Below, one piece after another: positions 24,722 to 34,884 of a DNA stretch of 64,000 bases (position 1 is its first letter; the number at the start of each line of letters is the position of its first letter). The notes under the pieces are model-generated. The model did no database searches and was not told the DNA's origin. It saw nothing but the letters and a program-made list of their open reading frames with translations. A program made the position numbers and the translations under genes. The DNA is from Phycisphaerales bacterium (GTDB lineage: Bacteria; Planctomycetota; Phycisphaerae; Phycisphaerales; UBA1924): assembly GCA_016699835.1 (NCBI GenBank), contig CP064987.1:1-64000 (forward strand). Reading direction: 5' to 3'.

Positions 24722-26196
24722 GGGCGAACTCCAGAAGGCACTTCATCCAGACCCTTGGGTGGCGCTCCCACCCCATCGGTTGAGAGGCCTCGGTTCAGCG
24801 GATCACAACCGGGAATTGGGGGCCTTGTAAGTCCACCCCCAACCGCGTATTCCAGCTCGATTCGGGCGAGCGCCGCGGCTTGCTCCAGCTCGTTGAGCGT
24901 GCGGCGGGCATCGATCAACTCGCGTTGCGACTCGAGCAGCACGGTCACATCCGCCTGGCCTGCCTTGAGCGCGGCCTCCGCGAGCGTCAGGTTGCGCTCC
25001 GAGATCGCCAGTACCGTGGAGCGGTACTGCTCGACGAGCCGCGAGGCGCTGTCGAGATCGACCCACGCGACGCGGGCTTCCCGGATCGCACGCTGCGAGA
25101 CTGCTTCGTAACGGGCCAGGGCGGCGCGGGCCAGCGACCCAGCCCGGGCGATCTGGGCGGCGTTGGTGTCAAAGATCGGGATGCCGACCTCGAAGACCGG
25201 GCCAATGGACTTCGCCCCGTCCGTCTCACGCTCGAAATCGGCCCCGAGCCCGAAGTCCCTCACGCGGCTCTTCTCCTCGACCGACAAGTCGGCACGCTGG
25301 GCTTCAACAATCGAACGGACCGCAGCCACGTCCAGGCGCTGGGATGCGGCGAGCGCGATTGCGGCGGCTTCATCGATGATCGGCTCGGTCTCGGGGATCG
25401 AGTCCGCATCGGCTGTCCATTCCGCGGCTTCGCCGGCAAAGCCGATCAACTCGAGCATCCGCCGGCGTTCTTTGGCGAGGTCGCGGACGATAATGGCACG
25501 CTCAGCTTTCGCTTTGGCTTGCTGCTGCCTTGCACGATTGACATCCAGGGGAGTGCCCTCGCCTCCGCGGACGCGTGCGTCGAGCGAGTCGATCGATCGC
25601 TCGATCGTGGCGAGATTCTCATCACTCAACACGAGCTCGCGCTGACCGAATGCAATTCGCGCGTGTGTGGCCTTGACCTCTGCCACCAGCCGAAGGGCCT
25701 TATCGGAGGTGTCGAGCACGGTCTGGTTGAGCCGTGCGTCGGCGGCCTTGATCTTTCCGTCGCGCAGCCAAAGGGCGGTGAACGACTGCACCACCTGCGC
25801 CCCGACAAACGTCCCCCCGTTCACAGGGTCGAACGGGAATCGCAGCGTCAGCCCCAGCACAGGGTTGGGCAACAGGCCCGCCTGCACAAGGTCTGCCCGT
25901 GATGCCGCGATCAGTTCAACGTCCGACCTGATGTCGCGGTTGTTCTTGAGCGCCATCGCCAGGGCCAACTCAGCCTTGAGGGGCGAGCGTCCGTCCCACG
26001 TGTTCAGCGACGCCTCCCACGGACCATCCCATCCCGGCGCAACGCCCGATCGATCTGTAACCGTGTGGGCAGCGCGGTCGATGTCCGCCTTCGGATCGAG
26101 CGAGGCGCATCCACCCGCGAGCGCGACTATCACGAGAGTCCCGGCGGAGAGTCCGCAGGAGAAGTGGCGTGTTGAAAGGGGAGCGGGTCTGGTCAT
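24718..26196 (-). CDS. outer-membrane efflux factor (TolC/CusC family), first copy
   Basis: 492 residues from ATG 26196, which has GGAGAC before it; an upstream ATG would add 14 residues. Lipoprotein signal ending GGCASL, then two OEP repeats (LALAMALKNNRDIRSDVEL; the ALARYEAVSQRAIREARVAW type). It forms an outer-membrane export duct. Two consecutive OMF genes in one operon suggests that each serves one of the two RND pumps (the upstream 29489 pump and the downstream 17949 pump). Confidence 0.82.
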   Translation of the reverse strand: MTRPAPLSTRHFSCGLSAGTLVIVALAGGCASLDPKADIDRAAHTVTDRSGVAPGWDGPWEASLNTWDGRSPLKAELALAMALKNNRDIRSDVELIAASRADLVQAGLLPNPVLGLTLRFPFDPVNGGTFVGAQVVQSFTALWLRDGKIKAADARLNQTVLDTSDKALRLVAEVKATHARIAFGQRELVLSDENLATIERSIDSLDARVRGGEGTPLDVNRARQQQAKAKAERAIIVRDLAKERRRMLELIGFAGEAAEWTADADSIPETEPIIDEAAAIALAASQRLDVAAVRSIVEAQRADLSVEEKSRVRDFGLGADFERETDGAKSIGPVFEVGIPIFDTNAAQIARAGSLARAALARYEAVSQRAIREARVAWVDLDSASRLVEQYRSTVLAISERNLTLAEAALKAGQADVTVLLESQRELIDARRTLNELEQAAALARIELEYAVGGGLTRPPIPGCDPLNRGLSTDGVGAPPKGLDEVPSGVRP

Positions 26197-26244
26197 GAAC
26201 GAAGTCTCCGGGCGGCTGTTCGAAGAGCGGCTGGGCATGAACGC

Positions 26245-26574
26245 TTACTTGGCGACGCGAGGCACGCACCGGTCGCAGTCCACGCCCTCGGGGGCGCACC
26301 TGGCGCAGCGAACCTTGAGCACGCCGTCCTGCTCGTAGATTCTCATGTCCGACTTGCAGTCGTCGCACCTGTGTGTCGTGATGGTGTGTGTGCCCGAGTA
26401 GCCCGTGCGCGGGCTGTATGTGCCCCGCACTGTCCTGATCTGGTCGTAGCACTTGGTGCAGACCGAGACCTGCCCGGATTTGGTACTGGTCATCTCGTGC
26501 CTGTCGGTCGCGCAGCCTCCGGCGAAAAGGGCGGACGCGGCTGCGAGCAGAAGAAGCGGGCGGATGAGTGTCAT
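26245..26574 (-). CDS. Cys-rich lipoprotein
   Basis: 109 residues. Signal MTLIRPLLLLAAASALFAGGC, then CxxC (VCTKCYD), CDDCK, CARC and CDRC: four CxxC pairs, a rubredoxin/zinc-ribbon-like metal site on a lipid anchor in the periplasm. The order between the YHS proteins and the OMF genes of the efflux operon suggests it buffers or hands over metal. No family is recognised. Confidence 0.7.
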   Translation of the reverse strand: MTLIRPLLLLAAASALFAGGCATDRHEMTSTKSGQVSVCTKCYDQIRTVRGTYSPRTGYSGTHTITTHRCDDCKSDMRIYEQDGVLKVRCARCAPEGVDCDRCVPRVAK

Positions 26575-26678
26575 GGGTCGATCTCCGGGAACAGGACGCG
26601 CTCTTCCCGCCGCACCGTGCGGCGAGACGACGAGCGATGAATCGGCCCGCGCCGCTCTCGCGGCGCGGGTCGTTGTAA

Positions 26679-27485
26679 TTACTTGTGCTCGTGACTGCTG
26701 CTTCCGCCGTGCCCAGTTTCGGACTGGTTGCTTCCATCGCCAACGGGTTTCTGCTCCGCCCGGCTCGACCAGTGCAGGTGCGCGATCTTCGGCGTGCCGC
26801 CGTCATCCACGACGACGTAGGTCACGGCCGCGAGGTACTTCTTGGAAAGTTCCTTGTGGTTGGGGTCGGGCACCGTGAACGAGCCGATCTGGCGCACGAT
26901 CGAGCTCGTGCCGAAGGTCTGCACGTCCTCCTTGGTCACCGTCATCACAAAGCCGGGCATCTCCTTGAGTTCCGGCATCAGGTGATGGTCGCGGTAGGTC
27001 TCCCATGTCCCCTCATCGCCCGCGTTCTCGCTCACGGTCGCGCGGCCCTTGTCCAGGAAGAGGGCGTTGAGGGCGTTCGCGTCGGCCTTGCCGCACGCGG
27101 CGAGGTAGTCGCGAGCGACCTTCAGGGCCGGGCTGCTCGCCGCGTTGATCGCCGCGACGGCTTCGGGGGCCATTTTGGTCAGCAGCGCCATCTTCGCGTC
27201 GTCGGACTTGCGGTCCCACTTGCGGTCGCAGCCGGGGCAGCAGAAGCCGATGGTGACGCCCTTGAACTGCCGCGTGGGTGCTTCCGCGTCTACCTCATTC
27301 TCCATGATCGGGCAGAGTTTGTTGATGGGCTTGGGCGCGGGCTGGACCTGCGCCTGCGCAGCGGACTGGACGGGCGGTGCGGCGGGCGGCTCGGGCTGGG
27401 CCGCCCAGGCGGCGGCGCTGATAAGACCAGCGCCGAGCACAAGCGCGGCAAGCGAACGGGCGAACACGGTGGGGACTCTCTTCAT
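26679..27485 (-). CDS. periplasmic YHS-like plus SnoaL/DUF4440-like protein
   Basis: 268 residues from ATG 27485 (GGAG upstream). Signal peptide (about 1-30, AAAWAAQ), then a YHS-like metal module CPIMENEV...GFCCPGCDRKW (about 55-85), then an NTF2/SnoaL-like domain with the central KDVQTFGTSSIVRQIGSFTV, ending in a His-rich tail (HGGSSSHEHK). YHS domains bind metal and often sit with copper-handling proteins; the second domain may bind a small ligand. Part of the long efflux operon. Confidence 0.72.
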   Translation of the reverse strand: MKRVPTVFARSLAALVLGAGLISAAAWAAQPEPPAAPPVQSAAQAQVQPAPKPINKLCPIMENEVDAEAPTRQFKGVTIGFCCPGCDRKWDRKSDDAKMALLTKMAPEAVAAINAASSPALKVARDYLAACGKADANALNALFLDKGRATVSENAGDEGTWETYRDHHLMPELKEMPGFVMTVTKEDVQTFGTSSIVRQIGSFTVPDPNHKELSKKYLAAVTYVVVDDGGTPKIAHLHWSSRAEQKPVGDGSNQSETGHGGSSSHEHK

Positions 27486-27599
27486 GGGAATGACTCCGGG
27501 GAATGTTGAACGCGGTTGTTGAACGGACGATGCGACCGCGAACGCTGCGGGCACACGGATTGCCGCCGCGCCGGCTCTCGCGCGGCGCGGCGACGACGA

Positions 27600-29492
27600 T
27601 CACTTCTTCACGTACTCGCTCGGATCGAGAACCTCCTTGGGTGAGGTCTTGGCGAGCAGCACGTACTCATCGATGCACGGGGGGCAGCAGAACTCGTAGG
27701 TCTTGCCGCCGATGATCCAGGTGAACTTGGGGTTCGCCTTGGTCATCGTGATCGGGCAAATCTTGTCCCCGGCCTTGGGCTTCATGTCGTGCTTGGCCAT
27801 CTTGCCCTTGTACTTGTCGCCCGCCGTCACCGAGCCATTGGCCTTGATGTCGGCCTCGGTGTAGATGCCGCCGGGCGTCAGGTAGAGCGCCCGCTCTTCG
27901 TCGGCATCTACGCCCGCGGGCATGGCGTCGTCGCCGTCATGTCCGACCTTGGCCGACGAGGCCGCGATCGCCGCGACGAACTTGCTCATCCGGTCGGTAT
28001 CGCTCATCGCGTCCCACTTGGCGGCGGAGGCCGCATCGTGGAACGCGACGGCCTGGCCCTTGAAGTCGCGGGTGATCTTGGCATCCGCCGCGTCGGCGGT
28101 GATGGGGCAGACGGTGTTGGCCGGAGCCGCGCCCACTGCACTTTTCTCGATGGTGAATGTAAAGGGCACCGTCAGCACCCGCTCCTTCTCGGCAGTGCCG
28201 ACATTGAACTGTCCCCACGCCTTGTAAGTGCCCGGCTCCTTGAAGTGGGCCTCAAAGTCCACCTTCGGGCCGCCGGTCTGCACGGCCGCCTTGGGCGCAG
28301 CGCCGCCGTGCCCCCCGTGGTCATCCTTCTTTGCATCCGCGCCGCCCGCGCCGTGGCCCCCGTGGGCATCATGGCCGCCTGCCCCGTGTTCGCCACCCTC
28401 GTGCGGATGCGCGTGGACGAACTGCGTCCCGTCCTGACTGATGATGACCAGGTGCCCCATCGCGCCGAGGTACGGGCGGAGCGTGGTCACGGGCTTGCCG
28501 TCCTTGGTGATGTTGAACGACATGTGGGCCTTGCCGCCCGCGTTGATCTTCCCTTCGGTGTCGAGCGCGACCGTGAAACCGTCGATGGTCTTGGGCTTGT
28601 CGGCATCGACCGTCAGCGGCACCGCCGCCTTCGGAGTGCCCGTCGCCGTCACCTTCACCGGCACCACCTGCTGCGGCGAACCTTTGGGCGTGAAGTCAAA
28701 GTACAGCGTGTACTCGCCCCCGGCGGGGAAGGTCATCGGCATCGTGAACGCGCCATCCGCGCGGCGGGTTGGGTGCTCGTGCGCGAACCACGAGAGGTCC
28801 TTGCTCACCACCAGCAGGTGCAGCACCTTCTCGTGAACGGTGTCGAGGTCCTTGACCGCAGCGCCCTTGGCGTCCTTGAGCGTGAAGACCATCGCCGCGG
28901 CCTTGCCCGCCTCGATGGCCTTGCCGCCCTCGGCATCGACCGAGACCGAGTGCGTCACCGGCGCGGCCTCCGCGCCGTGAGCGTGGTCGTGTCCGTCGGC
29001 CATCGCCGGCGCGAGGGCCGCGACCTTGGCCGCCGCCGCCTTCACCGGCGCGAACGCGGCCTTGCTCTTGGCGACGTCGCCGCTGTCGGCGATGTTGTGC
29101 AGGTTGTCCGCCGCCTCGGCGAGCTCCTTGCCGGCGGTGTTGATCTCCTTGACCTTCTCACGGGGCACGCCGCTGTCTTTGGCGAGCGCGAGCGCCCCGA
29201 GTGTCTTGGCGAAGGTGGCAACGGCGTTGGCCTTGTCCGAGACGCCCGCGACCGACCCGCCCGCAAGGGCCGAATCCATCGCCTTCACATCGGCGGCGAT
29301 GCGCTGGGCGGCGTCGGCGAACGAACCGGCCTTGGCAACCTCGCCGTGGCTGTGACCGTCGTCCTTGTGGCCCGGCTGATCGCCAGCCCCACCCCCTCCG
29401 TGGCTGTGCTGGGCCAGGGCACTCGGTGCGATTGAGAGCGCAAGGCCGGACATGAGGACCAACGAAAGGACCGAGAGATGCGAACGATTCAT
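27600..29492 (-). CDS. large His-rich periplasmic protein with two YHS-type modules
   Basis: 630 residues. Signal peptide ending SALAQ, a His-rich leader (HSHGGGG, GHSHGE), a helical DUF3347-like middle, two FixH/YtkA-like beta domains (about 190-360, with LSWFAHEHPT and TQFVHAHPH), a His-rich linker (residues 370-405, HGGHGAGG) and two C-terminal YHS-like modules (TVCPITADAADAK; KICPITMTKANPK with EFCCPPC). A periplasmic metal-binding protein, probably a copper buffer or carrier for the RND pump whose gene overlaps its start by 4 bp. The domain combination is not one I know. Confidence 0.68.
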   Translation of the reverse strand: MNRSHLSVLSLVLMSGLALSIAPSALAQHSHGGGGAGDQPGHKDDGHSHGEVAKAGSFADAAQRIAADVKAMDSALAGGSVAGVSDKANAVATFAKTLGALALAKDSGVPREKVKEINTAGKELAEAADNLHNIADSGDVAKSKAAFAPVKAAAAKVAALAPAMADGHDHAHGAEAAPVTHSVSVDAEGGKAIEAGKAAAMVFTLKDAKGAAVKDLDTVHEKVLHLLVVSKDLSWFAHEHPTRRADGAFTMPMTFPAGGEYTLYFDFTPKGSPQQVVPVKVTATGTPKAAVPLTVDADKPKTIDGFTVALDTEGKINAGGKAHMSFNITKDGKPVTTLRPYLGAMGHLVIISQDGTQFVHAHPHEGGEHGAGGHDAHGGHGAGGADAKKDDHGGHGGAAPKAAVQTGGPKVDFEAHFKEPGTYKAWGQFNVGTAEKERVLTVPFTFTIEKSAVGAAPANTVCPITADAADAKITRDFKGQAVAFHDAASAAKWDAMSDTDRMSKFVAAIAASSAKVGHDGDDAMPAGVDADEERALYLTPGGIYTEADIKANGSVTAGDKYKGKMAKHDMKPKAGDKICPITMTKANPKFTWIIGGKTYEFCCPPCIDEYVLLAKTSPKEVLDPSEYVKK

Positions 29493-32400
29493 GACTGAGC
29501 TCCTTGATCTGAGGCCGCAGGGCGGCCGGATTCGGGTGATGCAGAGGCGGACGCGTTGCCACGATCGCTCGCCCCTGCTGGTGTGGCGACGGTGGGTTTA
29601 GAATGGCTTTCGGTCGTGGTCGACACTGGTTGGATCGGTGCTTGCTCGCCGTACTTCTCGGCGTGCTCCCTCGCCAGCCGCTCGGCGGCGGTCTTGCCGA
29701 ACCGGTAGAAGACGGCCGGGGTCACAAAGAAGTCCAGCAGCGTGCTGGTGATCAGGCCGCCCAGAATGACGACCGCGACCGGGTACAGGATCTCCTTGCC
29801 CGGCTCGCCCTTGCTCAGCACTAAGGGGATGAGGCCCAGCCCCGCCGTCACGGCCGTCATGAGCACCGGGGCGACGCGCTCCTGGCTGCCCTGGATGATG
29901 AGTTCCTTGCTCCAAGGGCGGCGCTCCTCGGTCATCAGGTGGATGTAGTGGCTGACCATCAGCACTCCGTTGCGGGTGGCGATGCCGGTCAAACTGATGA
30001 AGCCCACCAGCGAGGCCACGCTGAAGGGTTCGCGGGTGATGGCAAGCGCGGCGACGCTTCCCAGGAACGCGAAGGGGACGTTGAGCATGATCTGGATGGC
30101 CACCATGCCCGAGCGGTAATGCGTGAAGAGAATGACGAAGATCGCGATGAGCGAGCCCGCACCAAGTGCCAGCAGCAAGCGGGTCGATTCCTGCTGGGCC
30201 TCGTACAAGCCACCGTACTGAATCGTGTACCCCTGCGGGAGTTGGACATCCATCGCGATTGACTTCTTGATCTCTTCAACCGTCGAGCCAAGGTCGCGGC
30301 CGCGGACATTGGCGGAAACCACGATGCGGCGGCGCAAGCTCTCGCGCTGGACTTCGTTGGGGCCGAGTCTCTCGACGATTTCAGCCACGTCCTGCACGAG
30401 GACGATCGCGCCCGTCGGAGACACCAGCCGGACGAGTCCCAGCGCGGTCGGATCGGTGCGGTGGTGGTCGTCGAGTGTCAGCGTGATGTCGAAGACTTTC
30501 AGGCCATCGAGTACCTGGCCCACGACCTTGCCCTTGGTGGCTGTCTCCATTGCGTCGGTGAGCGTCGCGGGCGTGAAGCCGACGCGAGCCGCCGCCTCGC
30601 GGTTGACGCTGATGTGCAGCTGCGGGATCAGCACCTGCTGCTCAACCTGCAAGTCGGCGACGCCGGGGATGCCCTCCATCGCGGCCTTGGTCTGTTCCGC
30701 GAGCGTGCGGAGCGTGCCGAGGTCGTCGCCGAAGATCTTGATGGCGACCTGGGCGCGGACGCCCGAGAGCAAGTGCTCGATGCGGTGGCTGATGGGTTGG
30801 CCGATGCCAGTGGCGACGCCGGGGAAGGCCGCGAGCTTCTCTTCGATCATCGAGAACACCTGCTCGCGCGGCAGGAGGTCTTTGACCGCGGGCGGCCTGC
30901 GGCCCGCAGGTGTCGTGTGCTTGTCGGGTTCTTTCGCTTCTTCCTTGGTCCAGAAATCGACCTCGATCTCGCTAGCGTTGACACCCAGGGCATGCTCATC
31001 CTGCTCGGCGCGGCCGGTGCGCCGGGCCGTGCTCTTGACCTGGGGGATCGAGAGGATCATCTCCTCGGCCTTGGTGCCAAGTTTGTTTGACTCGTCCAGT
31101 GACACGCCCGGTTGGCCAAAGAACGAGACGACGGCCGTGCCCTCGTTGAAGGGCGGCAGGAACTCCGAGCCAAGGCGCGTGACGACAAACAACGCCACCG
31201 CGACCAGAGCGCCGAGCGTTCCCAGCACCGCGACCGGGCGTGGCATGGAGATCGAGTAGGACTTGAGCGCCAGCCACTTGCAGGCCCGCAGCAACGCGCC
31301 ATCCTTGCCATGCTCCATGCGCTTGATGCCAGGTAGCAGGTAGTACGCCAGCACCGGCGTGACAGTCAGCGCCACGAGCAGCGACGCGAAGATGCTCACG
31401 ATGTACGCAGTGGCGAGCGGCGCGAAGAGCCGACCTTCGATGCCCGGGAGGAAGAACGTCGGCAAGAACACCAGGTTGACGATGATCGTGCCGAGGATGA
31501 TCGGGTTGCGGATTTCACTGGAGGCGTCGAAGACGACCTGCGCAATCGGCTTGGGGGTGGCAACGCGGCGGTTCTCACCCAGGCGGCGGTAGACGTTCTC
31601 CACGTCGACCACCGCGTCGTCCACGAGTTCGCCGATGGCGACCGCTAGCCCGCCCAACGTCATAGTGTTCACGCTCAGGTCCAGCCAGTGGAAGACCAGG
31701 AACGTCGTGATGATCGAGAGCGGCAGCGCAGTGAGCGTGACGATCGTCGTCCGCACGTTCATGAGGAAGAGGATCAGAACGATGACGACCAGGATCGCGC
31801 CGTCTCGAAGGGCTTCAAAGACGTTGCCGATCGATGACTTGATGAAGTGTTCCTGACGGAACACATCGGCGTTGATCTCGATTCCCTTGGGCAGCGTGGG
31901 CCTGATCTGTTCCAGCGTCTGATCGAGTGCCCGGGTGAGCGTGATCGTGTCCGCCCCCGGCTGCTTCTGGATCGCCATGATGACAGCGGGCGTGCCGTTG
32001 TCCGACCCGTCGCCTCGTTTGATCGTCGGCCCCGCCTCGATGACCGTCGCCACGTCTCGCACCAGCACCGCCCGCGGCGGGCTGACATGGTCGCCGGGCT
32101 TGGTGGCGACGAGGGACAGTGCAATGTCGTCGGCGGTCTGCACCCGCCCGATGTTGCGGACGACAAGTTCCTGAGAACCGCTGACCACAAAGCCGCCGCC
32201 GGTGTTCTGGTTGGCCGCGGCGAGGGCCTTCTCAACGTCCTCGATGGTCAATTCAAACAGCCGGAGCTTGTCGGGATCGACTTGGACACGGAACTGCTTG
32301 AGGTCGCCGCCCATCGCCGTCACCTGGGCGATGCCGGGAATCGAGAGGATCGCTGGGCGCAGCGTGAACTCCGCGACCGTGCGTACATCCATCGGCGTGA

Positions 32401-32845
32401 GCGTCTTGCTTGAGACGCTGATAAGCGCGATCTCGCCCATGATGCTGGTGGCGGGCGTCATGATCGGCACGACGCCCGGGGGCAGCTTTTCCGTGATGGT
32501 GCCCATCCGCTCGGTGACGACCTGGCGGTTGTATTTGAGATCCGTGCCCCACTGGAACTCGACGAAGACGATCGAGAGCCCAAGCGATGAAACGCTCCGC
32601 ACCCGTTCGACGCCCGGCGAGCCGTTGACGGCGGTTTCGATGTTGTACGTGACCTGGGCCTCGACCTCCTCCGGTGCAAGCCCGGCGGCCTCGGTCATGA
32701 TGGTCACGACCGGACGGTTGAGGTCGGGCAGGACGTCCGTGGGTGTCCGCAGCGTCACGTACATCCCATAGACGGAGACGAGCAGCGCGGCGATCAGCAC
32801 CAGCACGCGGTTATTCAAGGATGATCGGATGATCCAGTTGAGCAC
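29489..32845 (-). CDS. HME-type RND efflux pump
   Basis: 1118 residues; TM1 begins LNNRVLVLIAALLVSVYG, followed by TPTDVLPDL. The TM4 motif GELVDDAVVDVENVYRRL carries the two adjacent Asp of HME-RND pumps, so the proton relay is intact. Conserved RND segments in order: porter domains, TM2-6 (LTALPLSIITTF), second porter, C-terminal TM7-12, then a Ser/Thr/Pro tail. It exports periplasmic metal (likely Cu/Ag or Zn-type) with an adaptor encoded upstream (32894) and one of the two OMFs downstream. The YHS/His-rich protein gene overlaps its end. Confidence 0.88.
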   Translation of the reverse strand: MLNWIIRSSLNNRVLVLIAALLVSVYGMYVTLRTPTDVLPDLNRPVVTIMTEAAGLAPEEVEAQVTYNIETAVNGSPGVERVRSVSSLGLSIVFVEFQWGTDLKYNRQVVTERMGTITEKLPPGVVPIMTPATSIMGEIALISVSSKTLTPMDVRTVAEFTLRPAILSIPGIAQVTAMGGDLKQFRVQVDPDKLRLFELTIEDVEKALAAANQNTGGGFVVSGSQELVVRNIGRVQTADDIALSLVATKPGDHVSPPRAVLVRDVATVIEAGPTIKRGDGSDNGTPAVIMAIQKQPGADTITLTRALDQTLEQIRPTLPKGIEINADVFRQEHFIKSSIGNVFEALRDGAILVVIVLILFLMNVRTTIVTLTALPLSIITTFLVFHWLDLSVNTMTLGGLAVAIGELVDDAVVDVENVYRRLGENRRVATPKPIAQVVFDASSEIRNPIILGTIIVNLVFLPTFFLPGIEGRLFAPLATAYIVSIFASLLVALTVTPVLAYYLLPGIKRMEHGKDGALLRACKWLALKSYSISMPRPVAVLGTLGALVAVALFVVTRLGSEFLPPFNEGTAVVSFFGQPGVSLDESNKLGTKAEEMILSIPQVKSTARRTGRAEQDEHALGVNASEIEVDFWTKEEAKEPDKHTTPAGRRPPAVKDLLPREQVFSMIEEKLAAFPGVATGIGQPISHRIEHLLSGVRAQVAIKIFGDDLGTLRTLAEQTKAAMEGIPGVADLQVEQQVLIPQLHISVNREAAARVGFTPATLTDAMETATKGKVVGQVLDGLKVFDITLTLDDHHRTDPTALGLVRLVSPTGAIVLVQDVAEIVERLGPNEVQRESLRRRIVVSANVRGRDLGSTVEEIKKSIAMDVQLPQGYTIQYGGLYEAQQESTRLLLALGAGSLIAIFVILFTHYRSGMVAIQIMLNVPFAFLGSVAALAITREPFSVASLVGFISLTGIATRNGVLMVSHYIHLMTEERRPWSKELIIQGSQERVAPVLMTAVTAGLGLIPLVLSKGEPGKEILYPVAVVILGGLITSTLLDFFVTPAVFYRFGKTAAERLAREHAEKYGEQAPIQPVSTTTESHSKPTVATPAGASDRGNASASASPESGRPAASDQGAQS

Positions 32846-32893
32846 GGGGAGGTTCCTCGATTGGCTGTCGGGCGTTGAGCGTGGATGGTGTGA

Positions 32894-34267
32894 TCAGTGC
32901 GAGTGGCCGTGGCCGTCACCAGACTTGGCAGGCTCAGCGACGGGTTCGGGAGCGCCGGGCACGAATCCACGGAGCTGCGACAGGCTGAACGCGCCGCTAA
33001 CGGCCACGACGTCGCCGGGCACGAGACCCTTGACAATCTCGATGACCCGGTCATCACGCACGCCGACGGCGACGTCGCGTTTCTTGAAGACCTCATTCTC
33101 TCCCTTGCCCTCGCGCACGAACACGTACTGCATCGGGCCTTCCTTCACGACCGCCGACGCAGGCACCACGACTGCGCCGTCGTTTGTCGAAAGCACCACG
33201 CTCAGGTCTACGAACTGTCCTTGTCGCAGCAGCCCCTGCGGGTTATCAACGTCGATGATGACGTGCGCGGTGCGCTTGGACGCATCGATCACGGGGCTGA
33301 GGAACCGAACAACCCCTTCGGCAACAACTTCGCTCGCGGCCGCCACACCTCTGCGGACCCGTACCTTTGCGTTCGCCGCTGCCTCCACCCGCGAGAGCAG
33401 GCCTTCGGGCAGTTCTCCCTCGATCTGCACCCGCGAGAAGTCTCCGATGCTCACGATGGGACTTCCAGTGCCGACGCCCTCACCGATCACTGCCGTTCGG
33501 TTCACGACCACGCCGTCTAACGGGGCGAGGAGGCGGATAACACCCGTTGCGTCAGCGCCCGCTCCAGAAGGGAGCGTCGCGCGGAGGGCCTCGGCGGACG
33601 CCCGCGTGGCCTCGATCTGACGACGTAAGGAATCGGCGTCGGTCCTTGCCTGTTCGAGGGAGACCTTGCGGAGCGACGCGTCGGTGCGGAGACGGATCGC
33701 CTCGCCCCTACGCTGCGCCAGCAGATTCGCCGACACGCTCTCGCCGGCGGACACCAACCGATCCACCTCCGACTCGGCGAGAGCCGCGCTCTGTTCGGAC
33801 GCAGGCGCCTCGATCTCGATCGATGCGATCTGCGACATCGCCCGCCTCTGTTCGGCGCTAAGCCGTTCGGCCTCCGACTCCAGCCGCCGGACCTCGAACA
33901 AGGCCCGGGCCAGTTCCGGTGACTCGACCTCAGAGATCAGATCACCCTTGCTCACACGGTCGCCGGGTTGCACCGCGATCGAGCGGACCACGCCCGCGTA
34001 GGTGGCTGAGACACCGGCAAGCGCCCCGGGCTGGGCGCGGACCATGCCCGTGAGACGGACGATGTCCTCGACGTCGCCAAAGTCCACCTCGGCGGTCTTG
34101 AGCCCGATGGCGAAGGCGGTCGCTTCGGTGACCTTCTTGGGGGCGTTAGGGTCAAACGTCGCGCCCGTGGGCTTGCCGTGACCTTCGTGCGCGTACACAG
34201 GAATCAGGATGGCCGCGGTCGCGAGCGCCAGTGCGCCCGCTGCCAGGGCCGCGCGTGAGCGGACCAT
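32894..34267 (-). CDS. RND adaptor (membrane fusion protein)
   Basis: 457 residues from ATG 34267 (GGAGAT upstream; the longer upstream ORF lacks a ribosome site). Signal/anchor at 1-25 then His-rich YAHEGHGKP. HlyD-type domains: barrel-sandwich VRSIAVQPGDRVSKGDLISEV-type (about 80-110), long helical hairpin (120-230), beta-barrel with FVDLSVVLSTNDGAVVVPASAVV, ending in a His-rich GDGHGHSH tail. It partners the adjacent RND pump (29489) and probably binds the metal through the His termini. Confidence 0.87.
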   Translation of the reverse strand: MVRSRAALAAGALALATAAILIPVYAHEGHGKPTGATFDPNAPKKVTEATAFAIGLKTAEVDFGDVEDIVRLTGMVRAQPGALAGVSATYAGVVRSIAVQPGDRVSKGDLISEVESPELARALFEVRRLESEAERLSAEQRRAMSQIASIEIEAPASEQSAALAESEVDRLVSAGESVSANLLAQRRGEAIRLRTDASLRKVSLEQARTDADSLRRQIEATRASAEALRATLPSGAGADATGVIRLLAPLDGVVVNRTAVIGEGVGTGSPIVSIGDFSRVQIEGELPEGLLSRVEAAANAKVRVRRGVAAASEVVAEGVVRFLSPVIDASKRTAHVIIDVDNPQGLLRQGQFVDLSVVLSTNDGAVVVPASAVVKEGPMQYVFVREGKGENEVFKKRDVAVGVRDDRVIEIVKGLVPGDVVAVSGAFSLSQLRGFVPGAPEPVAEPAKSGDGHGHSH

Positions 34268-34410
34268 GAGCAATCTCCAAATGAGGACGGGAAACCGAAA
34301 TGTGGTAGGGGATGCACCCGCCGCGCCGTGACGCGAACAGGGCTGTGAGCGCGATGCGACCATCCGTTAGACGAGTGGTGCTCGACAACGGCTGGTCTCA
34401 AGTCGCTTTG

Positions 34411-34884
34411 CTACACAATGAGCGCGCAATGCATGCGCAGCAGGCTCGTCGGAGGTCGGGCGCAGGCCCAAACTTCACCGCTCACGAACGTGTGGGAAGG
34501 TTCAGGAGCAGCCCACGCAACCGTGGCCCAGTTGAGAATCGCAACGAGCACCGTGGTCGGTAGCTCGATGGTCGGCTTCTCGCCCGCCATCATCTTCGCC
34601 TGGTTTTTGCCACAGGTACAGTCGTGCTTGTCGGAGCCATCCTCGGGCGAGACCGGGGCCTGATGGTGATCGCCACCGGAATCACTGCCCTTTGAGCCCG
34701 AGTGGTGGCATCCTTTGTGGCCGTGCTCTTCCGCCGCGAGTTGACGGTCCCCATCAACCGAGGAAGCTGGCACGCACGAAGCACAAGCACTCACCCACGA
34801 GTGGAAATTGCAGCAGCAGAACGGCACCACCACTGCCAAGAGCAGGGTGACAAAGGTCCGGAAATGGCTGCTGCGAGTGAGCAT
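34411..34884 (-). CDS. Cys/His-rich exported leader protein, copper operon
   Basis: 157 residues. A basic N-terminus then a hydrophobic export segment (TFVTLLLAVVVPF) followed by CCC, CASC, HGHKGCHH, HH and CTCG in a Cys/His-rich middle, a second hydrophobic stretch (TVLVAILNWATVAW) and a C-terminal MHCALIV. It is a paralogue of 41278-41748 (same PxCCC and the same HCALIV end) and related to 42098-42550. It is the first gene of the long efflux operon. The ATG at 34884 lies inside the CsoR-type box, 10 nt after the -10, so the mRNA would be leaderless; no other good start exists. Function unknown: a metal chaperone, sensor or regulatory nascent chain are possible. Confidence 0.72.
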   Translation of the reverse strand: MLTRSSHFRTFVTLLLAVVVPFCCCNFHSWVSACASCVPASSVDGDRQLAAEEHGHKGCHHSGSKGSDSGGDHHQAPVSPEDGSDKHDCTCGKNQAKMMAGEKPTIELPTTVLVAILNWATVAWAAPEPSHTFVSGEVWACARPPTSLLRMHCALIV

